Assembly (NCBI GenBank): GCA_003344405.1
Contig: NOWV01000231.1
Location: 1-64,000, forward strand
DNA: 64,000 nucleotides
Direction: 5' to 3'
DNA from: Trichoplax sp. H2
Lineage: Eukaryota; Placozoa; Uniplacotomia; Trichoplacea
In this document: in pieces, positions 54,292 to 64,000 of the stretch
Position numbering within the stretch: the stretch's first letter is position 1
Layout of the letters: every line of letters begins with the position of its first letter
The notes under the pieces: model-generated
What the model was told of the DNA's origin: nothing
Databases searched by the model: none
Seen by the model: the letters and a program-made list of their open reading frames with translations, nothing else
Made by a program: the position numbers and the translations under genes

Positions 54292-56400
54292 TTTTGTTAA
54301 TTTACTGCTATCACAAAATAAATGTAAAACTATACAATTTTATATGTATACTATTTATATGTACTCTCTTATTCATTAGTTGCTTTGGTATCAGAAGGAA
54401 ATAATGGTTATTGTAAATAATGATATCGTAAACTTTAGTAAATATTAGCTTTATTATCTTTTTTCTGATTCCTTGTTATTGGAATCAGATAATTATGAAT
54501 CTGCCATATTTTATTACAGAAAGCCAAATTTCATTAATAGAGATACATTTAAAGTCTTATTTGTCTGATTACTGTGCATTATATATTCTGACTGACTAAC
54601 GAGACGTGAATAAATAAAGGGCTTTTTATTATGATTGGTTTTAAAAATTTTTTTAAATGTTGACTTTGAATACAAGTTGCGAGTATATTGCAAATTGGAA
54701 ACCAATATGTAGTACAATGTGCGTAGATTGTGTAGCCATACACGTAAATATGGCAATAAATGACGTAATTATCCTCATATAGCACACCATAAAATATACG
54801 ATACTGTACCTTTGTATGTAACCTCTACATTCATATTATTTTGTTACAGTTAGATATAGAATATGAATGTTACATTATATACTACGCGTTACTATTATTG
54901 TCATATTGAAATAAAATTAGTTTAAAACGCAGGCATTTTACTAGTGTGATTAACAGGATATAGCAGATATTAGCGATAAGTCAATGCTATAATAATTTTA
55001 CAGATTATATGGTATTAAGAGTTTTTAATTTTAACAGTGTCAGCCGAAATAAACTGAATATGTTCTGTAGAAATAAAATATAGTCAGCTAATTACCAAAT
55101 AAGAGACAATAATGGCATAAAAACATACTACGAACAACGTAAAATTGACATAGATTATAGTAAAGTAATCGTGCTATTTTCTGATGCAAAAGTGATCAGA
55201 AATAAAGCGTCGGATAGAAATTTTTCCTTATGTAAAGTATAAACGTTAAATACACAGTGTTTTAAACCTCCTTTTATTACAAAGATTGGCCAATTTGATC
55301 ATTCTAGACAAAATATACTTAGCTTATAATTACCATACTTTGGGCATTGACTTCAAGACGAGTAAATTGATTTTGCACAATGTACCTCAGCGCTAGTATA
55401 CTATTGTCTTAATCTGCGTCAGCAGAGTATAAATGTGAAATGTATAGTGTTTTAAATCTCTTCTATAGCGAAGATTGACCAAATTTGATCATTCTAAGCA
55501 AGTGTACTTACGTAGGTCATGATTACCGAGCATGAGGTATAGTATTTTGACCTAACGACAATTAAACTTGATTTTGCACAATATACCTCAATACCACTAC
55601 TATACTGTTTACTTATACTGCATTAGCAATCAATTATGGAAATGCTATACGATCGTTAGTTTTCGACATATGTATATTACCTAAACGTTAAATATCTAGT
55701 GTTTTAAATCTGTATAGATATTTACTGTATGCACAATATAGCGCAATAGAGATCCTTATCACGCTTAAGATGAATAATCGTGATTCTTATCCGAGTTATT
55801 CACCATGTTATAAGTTCATTCATCATGATTCTCAGTAAAATCTTTCTTATTCATTTGATTGATGTAGATTATATATCTTCTCTACTAAGATAAAGAAATG
55901 AAATGGTTTTATTGGGTATTAACTGATTTTCATTACTATGTTTAAGACTTGCTTGTATTAGCATTTTGCCGATCCTCTTGGAAATCAGTATTCAGCATAT
56001 GTACGAACTGTACGTTAATTTATTAGACTACTATCTATGAAATTGTAGAATGACACATTTGATGTCCTTGCATTTTAAAGCATACGCTAACCTAAATATA
56101 ACATTTGACAGTTGAGGCGTACTCACTCTCACCAAACAGAATTAATTGCAACACACACTCGAACCCAGGAAAATAGAAAACCTTATGCATTTCTTATGGT
56201 ATACTATTACTACATAGACCGCTCACATATCGATAAGTATATGGAGTGATTATGTTCTCATATTCAGGAATAGATCAAACAGTTATTACTAATAATATAA
56301 ACTTCTACTTTAACTGTAATTAGCCTCTTTTATTGTATCACATTCTCGAAAGATGCCCTATAGCATAGTACAAGACAGAAGGAAACTTCGCACATTAAGA
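54292..56400. other. Spacer with coding-less fourth Rab unit
   Basis: Downstream flank of C to about 54620 (AATAAA at 54609-54614), then unique sequence, then two copies of the Rab-unit upstream module and one downstream module (listed separately). The last 480 bp run into the PREP 3' end. No intact gene. Confidence 0.6.
55265..55990 (+). repeat. Fourth Rab-array unit reduced to its flanks
   Basis: Two copies of the upstream module (about 55265-55410 and 55440-55650) contain TTGATTTTGCACAAT(G/A)TACCTCA and, in the second, TATACTGCATTAGCAATCA, as found before B and C. They are followed at 55795-55990 by the sequence that normally lies downstream of the genes (TCATCATGATTCT, TTGATTGATGTA, then GCCGATCC..GAAATCAGTAT, as after copy A at 44020-44185). 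No Rab exon lies between, so the gene body appears to have been deleted. Confidence 0.7.
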
Positions 56401-59400
56401 TTAGTTCGCTGAAACACCACAACGCCATGACAAGTTCAAATTCTCGGCAATAACTGCATACATATCAGCAGCTTCTTCGATCTTATAGATTGAAACAATC
56501 ATTAAATCAAGTTAGGCAATTAGGTTTTTACTAAATTAAAAATTTGGATCATTAAAATGTAGATAACTAACAATTTTGGCCGTAGGCTTTCCAGCACCAT
56601 GTCCAGCTTTTGTCTCAATTCGAATGAGCAAAGGATTGATCTGTAAATGAGCCAAAAATATCATTATGAGCAGGAGAGAAAGAGAGCATATTATTATGAA
56701 ATTAAGTTACTTAAATAAACAATTAACCGCTTACTTGGTGCGGTAAAGAGCCAAGTTCATGTTGTATAGCAGCTATAAACTTATACGAATGCAGGGGAAC
56801 AACTCTATCATCATGGTCAGCTGTCATTAATAGTAATGCTGGATACTGTATATTAGGGTTTGAAGAGGCCTTAATGCTGTGGAGAGGCGAATATCTACAA
56901 GTATTACACAATGGCAATTGGTAATATTAGAGAGACAATTCAATGATACAATTAAAACGTGAACCGTAAGTTAATCTTACTTTATAAGATAATTAAACTC
57001 TTCTTCGCTATCACTGGCACAACCATAATCAGTGGTCCTATAAATAATTAGGATTATTAGATGATTACATGAGCGTCTGTATTGAATAATTTAAATCTCA
57101 AATGCTGCTTAATTAAATGTACCAAGCATGACCAATAGTGAATTTGTGAAACTTCAGCATATCGAGGACTCTGGATTAGAAATAATAAATAGATTAGCGT
57201 AAAACTTCTATTATTGTGAATTAGTTCATATTATGGACATTCATAAATAATATTCCGATAACAGCATTATACAAATATATACCCGACTTGACTTATGACA
57301 CAACGGAATAAATCTGGTCGTTGATTCATGCAGGCGCATACCAAAAGTCCGCCGTTCGAACCGCCATTGATTGCGATTAATCTTGAAGAGGTATATTTAT
57401 TATCAATTAGAAATTCCGCAGCCCCAATGAAATCATCAAAAACATTCTGTTTTTTGTCTTTTACACCAGCTTTATGCCACTTTTCTCCATATTCACTAAT
57501 TTTACGTCATTTCAAAATCAATATGAAGATTAAAATATCTAAATATTGTATAAGCTCTATACAGATGATTTTTATTTACTATAAATACAAATTAGATTGT
57601 GTATACCCTCCTCCTCTGATATTTGGCACAGCTAGAATACCTCCCAAATGATAGATAAACATCAATCTGGAAACACTGAAAAACGGAGTCAAGGAAATAT
57701 TAAAACCACCATAGCCGTACAAAAGTGTAGGGTGGCTACCATTCAGTTCAATTCCCTAAATATTCATAGAATTATAAGATATGTAATTATAGGAAGATAA
57801 AAGGCAATTTTTGATAAAAGTGAAATATTTTTACCTTTTTGTGAACAATAAACATTGGGATTGTAGTTCCATCCTTGCTTTTAAAGAAAACTTGACTTGT
57901 TACTAACTCAGATATATCAATGTCCTTCAGGTCAGTTTTCATAAATATCTATAAAAATAATTAATACCATTGTTGATAAACAGAAATTATATCATTTTCG
58001 ATTTATTAACCATTAATATGACTTTTACTTCAGACTGAATGTTGTCTTTTCGAAGATCACAGTAATAAATTGTTCCGGGTGTGAGAAAGGATTTGAACTG
58101 ATAGAAGATCTGTTAGTTTGCAAAAAATAGAAGACATTATTGAAGAAAAGAATTTGCGCTGGAAATATAGATCTTATTCACATAAATATACCTCAAATTG
58201 CGTTTTGCGGCCAGAGAAGCCAGCTATAGTCCCCACATCCAAAGGAAGAGTTGCAATTGAATCGCCCGAAATAGCGTCAAATATTAGAATAACATTCTAG
58301 AACAGAAAAGCTAGAATGACGATTTACTGAGTCAACTGTACTATACGATGGAAATAACATTTTAATTATGCTAGATTTATACCTTGACATCCTGAAGATA
58401 GCAAACAAATAATTTATTTTCTGCTATACATGTTGCCCATTCAAGTACATCTTTTGAATGTTCCGGTACAAGAGTTGTCCAGTTATTCTGTTATCGTCAT
58501 AAAACAATATTACGAACTTTACAAATATCCCTTAATCAATAAATTATCTACTGCTATCATTAAGAAGATTTATAAAAGTCAGATTTCGCCGTACGCATAG
58601 GCTTGAATCTCTGTTATTGTAGTGCAAGTATTAATGTATATTCATATCATTAACTCTTACCATATCAGGATTAGTAAGATCAATGTTAATAAGCTTATAG
58701 TTGGGAGCGTTCAAATTCGTCAAAAACGTAAAAATATTTCCAAAATTGGTAACGTATTCGTACTTTGCGTCAAAGTTGTCTACGACTTTAATATATGGCA
58801 ATCTTTCTGTAATTTTAAATTTAAAGATTTAGATATATTTTTTAAGTTTATAGAATACTAGCTATCGATAACCGTTCCCAGTGGAGGGATTAAACGTCTC
58901 TTTATGACTTGCAGTTATAAAATCTTATATCCATACTTATGCAGTGTAGGTGTGCACTGTACAGTTCAATCGCAATTTTTAATTTTTAACAGGCTAAATA
59001 ACATATCGTAAAGCTACTTTTTTATTCATACTAGAATGTTAACGTAGCCGCTATGTTTCCTAAATTCTAGGACTGCAATCATGCTTCTTTGCTTAATTTA
59101 ATAACTTTTACCGTAACTGACTAAAACGAACGAGATCGTAGTTGGAAAGATCGTTATTTATATAATAATTAATATTTATACGAACACTAGTACTTTTACA
59201 TAGTGTTGGATTAAACATTAACGAAGCTTTATACGAACATGCACATTTAATTAATATATAACATATTAACGCATGACGCAAGAAATTCTAAGCTTCTTAC
59301 CCTTTATACCATCAGTTAATTCAGCCAAATCGCAATAATAAAGTCGATTAACTGGATCACATCCTTCACATGCCTCCAAGACTACGTATCGACCGTCGTC

Positions 59401-62087
59401 GGTAACAGTTGCTTCACTGCAAAATTTTATATCGATTAACATTTTTTTTGTAACTCCAATGTATAGAAAATATCGTTTGTTTTAAAAACTGCAGAATTTA
59501 TGGTCTAATGAAACATTGCTGCAATGATTAATAACAGCTTGCAAACATTCTTAACGATTCGTAGAATTCGTTACTGCCTACTACTGACATAAAGTTTGTA
59601 TAATATTTTTAGAATTGTAATTATCACTGTCCTTTCAAATAAGATTATGTTCTAAGATACGTAAACGTACCAAATCCACTTTGGCTCATTGGGAAATTCT
59701 GCACAAAGAACATCTTCCGATTGTTGTGTTCCCAAATAGTGGTAATATAGCTTTTGATGAAGATTCTGCGAAGTTTCAGTTCCATCAGATTTGCTATCAA
59801 CATGATAACGATTATAAAAAACTCCTTTGTTATCATGGGTCCATGACAACGAACTAAACTTTACATCTTTTAATTCATCGGGCAACGTCTTTTGGCTATC
59901 AACTTCCATGAACTGTATGCGTACATGAATATAAGAATATTACTGCATAAAAATAGCGGTAAATTGATAGACTTTGTATTCGTAATATTGTACTAGTTTC
60001 GCACAATGAAACGTTTGGATAGCGGAATGTATAAGCAAATGTGCATATTTGATATCATTTCACAAATATTGATGAACGCAATTTAAGTATACCCTAAAAC
60101 ATTATGTCAACCTAGTTGAATGACACTGTATTCAGTAGTTCCCTTACTAATTACAGATAATTCAAACTATGACACTAACATGAATGGTTTTCCAATCTGA
60201 TCCACTCTTCGATAGAGTATAAGCAAAGTATTGTCCATCCTTAGTAAAAGCATGTCTTGATAGAGCAATTGTACCATCATCTGATAATTTATTGGGATCG
60301 AAAAACACAGTTCCTTCTCCATCGAGAGAGTCCTTAGTGTAGAGGACACTGGATAATTATGAAATATAAGCCATTAGGCATGTGCTAAGTATGTACCCAC
60401 ATGCAAAGTGTGAATTCATGACCTAATTGATATATTTCGCATGCTTATATATAGTACCGTAACAAGTACTGTATACCACTACTACAATACAGTAGATAGA
60501 TTATGGTGAGCTGCGCTACACTGTACAATATTATTGGAACTAGTGACAGGGTTACAGGATTAATTTGTTCTTTAATGCTAGCTGTACTCCCATAGTCACC
60601 TAGCAATATCTTGGCTGAATAGATTATCGTCTCCGTAAAGTACATGATGACTGCGAAATAAGTGTACTATCGATATTATGTATAATACTTAATACTTATT
60701 GCTCGTAAAATATTAATTGACGTTCTTTTGTAATATTTTCTTAATCTGGTACATCATTTATGATTCATCGAAGTTATGCATTTATACAGTAGATCTAATT
60801 TTATATCTTGCATTAACCATGAATTAAAAATTGATCGTTACTACATACGCGTATGTTAGAGTAAAACATCATCCTTTCAAGTTAATATAATTCTACGCGA
60901 GTAATTAAGCTAACCTTTGATTTTGTAATCCAGAATTATAAAAGTAAAAGTATCTGTTGCCGCGTTTAAAAGGGCATCCATATTTAGGATAATCGTACAA
61001 CTCTGTCAATCTAAAAGCGAATAAACAAAGCAGTCATTCAATAAGAATCGTTCAACTTTATCATACCAGTCTTCCAAGAATAATAAAATTCTACATCTTA
61101 TTAAAATGCTCGACTAGTCGACTTTAAATCGTTCAACCTTATCATAGCAGTCTTACAAGAATAATGAAATTGCGCATCTTACTGAAGTACTTTAATGCTT
61201 GACTGGTTTTAAATCGTTCAACTTTGTCAATACTAGTCTTACAGTACAAGAATGATGAGATTGTATATCTTATGAAAGTATTTCAATGCTCGACTTGTAT
61301 TACTTTCAATCGTTCAACCTTGTCCTACCAGTCTTACAAGTATAATGAAATTCTACATCCTATTAAAGAGTATTTCAATGCTCAACTTGTATACTGTACG
61401 TACTTTTAAATCTTGTCTTTGTTATAGCAGTCCTACAAGAATAATGAGATTCTACATCCTATTAAAGCATTCAAATATTGGACTTGTATACTTTAAATCG
61501 TTCAACGTTATCATACCAATTTTGTAGTATAAGAATAATGACATTCTACATACATACTATTAAAGTATTCAACAACTGGACTTGTATACTTTAAATCATT
61601 CAACCTTGTCCTACCCAGTCTGATAGTATCAGAATAACGAAATTCTACATTTCAATTCATATATTTCAATACGCGACTAGTATACTCCATTTAAATGGCT
61701 CAAGCTTGTCATAGCAGTCTTACACAAGAATAATGAAATTTCTACATCCTACTGAAGTATTCAAATGGTCGATTTGCATCCTTTAGAATTTACCCATTCA
61801 GGGTATACTAGAAACTAAAAGTTCTTCATTGTCACCTACGACTTGGTATTACTGTACCTGCTTTGATACTGTTGGCGAATTTTGCATTTTTTCAGATATG
61901 CATTGGTAATGTCATTTTGTGCCTTAACAAATTCCCTTGTCTCCTCACTGTCTGGATCTTCTAACCATTGATAAGGATCAGCTACTTGTTTTCCATGATA
62001 TGAATCAAAAACATTCTCTTGTCGATGGATTTTGGGATAATGAATTCTAGACTGGGTGCTGTTATCGGCGTCAGACATGATGATCAC
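56401..62087 (-). CDS. PREP: Prolyl endopeptidase (prolyl oligopeptidase)
   Basis: Cytosolic serine peptidase that cuts short peptides after proline. The model has 726 aa (human 710) in 17 exons: 62087-61858, 61010-60915, 60348-60180, 59912-59671, 59416-59301, 58806-58661, 58487-58383, 58296-58192, 58109-58029, 57948-57835, 57755-57607, 57495-57283, 57170-57123, 57037-56981, 56894-56735, 56640-56572, 56481-56401. The N-terminal segment ([17 protein letters not shown]) leads into the seven-bladed propeller ([27 protein letters not shown]). The C-terminal alpha/beta-hydrolase domain has LYGYGGFN, nucleophile Ser ~564 in [10 protein letters not shown], Asp ~652 in ADHDDRVVP and His ~691 in KAGHGAGKP. 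The triad is complete. ATG 62087 gives MIIMSDAD; the internal ATG at 62078 is an alternative start. The exon 9 donor was chosen over one 9 nt downstream because it keeps the family length. Confidence 0.96.
61045..61790. repeat. ~85-100-bp tandem repeat in PREP intron 1, about 8 copies
   Basis: Units carry TTTAAATCGTTCAAC, CTT(A/G)TCATACCAGTCTTACAAG, AATAATGAAATTCTACAT and CTATTAAAGTATT(C/T)AA, then TGGACTTGTATAC. Unit starts are near 61048, 61129, 61214, 61310, 61414, 61499, 61595 and 61697. The array fills most of the 847-bp first intron of PREP. Confidence 0.85.
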
Positions 62088-64000
62088 AGGACGAAATTTT
62101 AGCTCTTTTCACAATTTCTGCTGCCAAGGCGCGTCAAATTCAACTCTTGGAAATTTTCAATGTTGATAATGTGTGAAATTGAGGTTATTGGAATGCTCTA
62201 TGGCCAATAGATTGTATCCAATTCAATGATTGGCAAGTGTTGTACGACTAATGTAGGACGAAAAAATCAGTTCTGGATTGCTAGGAAGCGACAAGGACCA
62301 GTTCTGGCAGCGGTTGTCTAGTAACGTATTCATTACCATGGTGCTGTATAGCCTAAAGGACTACTGAATAACTCTAGTACAGTATGACGCAGTATACTAG
62401 ACGTTGTATAGCAACAGCATCCATACTCCATATTGAATTTTAGATCTTTGAATATGCATTTGTTACTATACGTTTATACTTCTATATAGGATCAAAAAAG
62501 AAAATAATAACCGAGGCTAAGAGAACTTTCTCTTCAAAGTCCTAATAAAAGTAATGGAAAATTTACTAGATATGATAATTATAATCGATCTAAAATATAC
62601 GTATTTAGCTATTTACCTGAACGGCGCCTATAGTACGTGTATGCCAACATGTGGACTATTATTCACTGTACCATAGTAACAAATATTCCCTAGCTTTTAT
62701 CAACTATTTCTATAGGAATAGAATTAGCTTAGAAAGTACAGGAAATATGAAAAAATTACTTAATTTGGTGTACGGTGAATGATAGAGGATACTGTAACAT
62801 TGTATAGCTTATTAATGCTCCGTAGGGTGATAGTTTCTGATATTAATTCATGTACAGTACTCGTATAACCCGTATAATATCTTTCATTGGCCAAATTATT
62901 AATGATAATATAGGAGCAAAATTAAATAATAAATTACTCTTCTTATGACATGATTACTAAATCGACAGTAAATGAAGCAGGCAATGAGATTACGCTTTGT
63001 ACTGCAGTGAAAATTAAGAACTACGTTATTCTGCAGGTGACTATAGTAATTAAATTGATAGGGAATGAAATTAAGTCGAAATTGAATTATAGAATGAATT
63101 AGATAATCCATCATAAATTGCTATCATTTTGCAAAAGAGCTGTAATGTCATCTATACTGCACATAGTATTGCAATTACTGTTAGATCTTATTTAATTAAT
63201 TTATTGTAGCACCTTAATATGAAAACTAGGGTTATAATGTTATAAATCGAACGCTGACTTTTCTCGCAAATAATCAATGAAAAATAATAAATAAAAGCTA
63301 GAATATTTCCAATCTAGACTACTGACATTAGACACAGTATCCTCTTTTTTGGTTATATTAAGGTTTCATTACAATCATTTTGACCATGGCATTAATAAGA
63401 GTATTTGTACCTACATATATGTTAGTAAATGAAGGAAAGTCTGATAAAAGAAATTCCAATAACAGATTACAAGTAAACTTTGAAGAGCTTCGTCTGTAAA
63501 GTTGCATGACAGCCAACATGTTCATCTAAATACGCCGACTAAGAATATCCTTTACGATATTACTTTACAATCCGAAGCTCAAAATAAAACTCAGATTCGC
63601 AATAAGATTCAACCAAAATGTTGATAATAGACCTCATTTTATGGAGCAGTGTACAAGGTATACGGTCAGAAATTCCTGCAGCTAATATTGTAGTAAATGA
63701 GATTAACAAACTGCCAAGTAATGCGCAGTTTATACAGTCAATGTTGCATTTTAATTTAATGCCTGGAAGGACATTAATGTTGTACAATACAGCGTTTATT
63801 TGAAAAGTCTGACTTTCAAATTAATCAATAATATGAATATAAAAAATAAGTCACATGCTGCAACGATTGCACCGTCAAATCAATTGCTAAATTTCTCTTT
63901 CTAGAATAATAAAAAATTTTTAATTTTTACGATTAAAACTAAGTAGGTATATTCTTAGTCTGATAGTAAATTATTAACTTAATACTTACAAACTGATTAC
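62088..64000. other. PREP upstream region, no gene recognised
   Basis: About 1.9 kb of AT-rich sequence upstream of PREP. Two overlapping opposite-strand open frames of 61 and 75 codons (63618-63803 and 63787-63560) resemble nothing I know, and neither is flanked by convincing splice sites. The PREP promoter must lie at its start, but no core element is clear. Confidence 0.5.

Noticed and set aside
54514-54785. Two minus-strand frames of 80 and 68 codons
   Set aside because: They overlap each other in different frames in AT-rich downstream sequence of pseudogene C and match no family.
63560-63803. Opposing frames of 75 and 61 codons near the right edge
   Set aside because: They overlap on opposite strands, lack splice context, and resemble no protein I know. 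A terminal exon of an off-window gene cannot be excluded but is not supported.

Overview
This is a window of a compact, AT-rich animal nuclear genome. Every recognisable gene is split by many short GT-AG introns (about 50-400 bp), exons are often 30-200 bp, and the gene set is metazoan: an axonemal dynein light-intermediate chain, NMD3, LRRC9, UBR5, Rab32/38-type GTPases and prolyl oligopeptidase. The small introns, low GC and close packing would suit an early-branching animal such as a placozoan (Trichoplax/Hoilungia type), but that placement is an inference. Nothing prokaryotic, viral or CRISPR-like is present.

Layout. 1-1401 (+): 3' part of DNALI1 (inner-arm dynein p28), cut by the left edge. 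1402-3877: intergenic, with a 67-bp minisatellite of nine copies and a 15-bp perfect hairpin. 3878-7218 (+): complete NMD3, 16 exons, 496 aa. 7219-8647: intergenic with a diverged 131-bp tandem duplication. 8648-23195 (+): complete LRRC9, 42 exons, about 1,528 aa, with a 98-bp minisatellite and a degenerate ~165-bp repeat in its two longest introns. 36958-23576 (-): UBR5, a giant HECT E3 ligase, 41 exons, about 2,604 aa, convergent with LRRC9 and only 380 bp from it. 36959-40288: gene-poor, with GTAC-rich palindromic tracts. 40289-56000 (+): a tandem array built on a Rab32/38-like gene: two intact copies (A and B, both 217 aa), one clear pseudogene (C), and a fourth unit reduced to flanks. 62087-56401 (-): prolyl endopeptidase PREP, 17 exons, about 726 aa, with a ~90-bp tandem repeat in its first intron. 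62088-64000: no gene recognised.

How the models were built. Exon junctions were chosen by reading frame, GT-AG sites and remembered family sequence, and codon phase was carried through every junction. All complete models close in phase from ATG to stop. Individual boundaries may still be off by one alternative AG or GT, notably the NMD3 exon 6 donor, LRRC9 exons 14, 20 and 41, the UBR5 N-terminus and the PREP exon 9 donor.

Together the genes are a mix rather than a pathway. DNALI1 and LRRC9 belong to the cilium-associated set. NMD3 is housekeeping (60S export), UBR5 acts in ubiquitin signalling, Rab32-like proteins act in organelle traffic, and PREP in peptide cleavage. The most interesting part is the Rab array: its start codon sits alone in the first coding exon, about 1.5 kb upstream of the rest, and the array shows gene birth, decay and deletion side by side. 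No undescribed multi-gene system was found.
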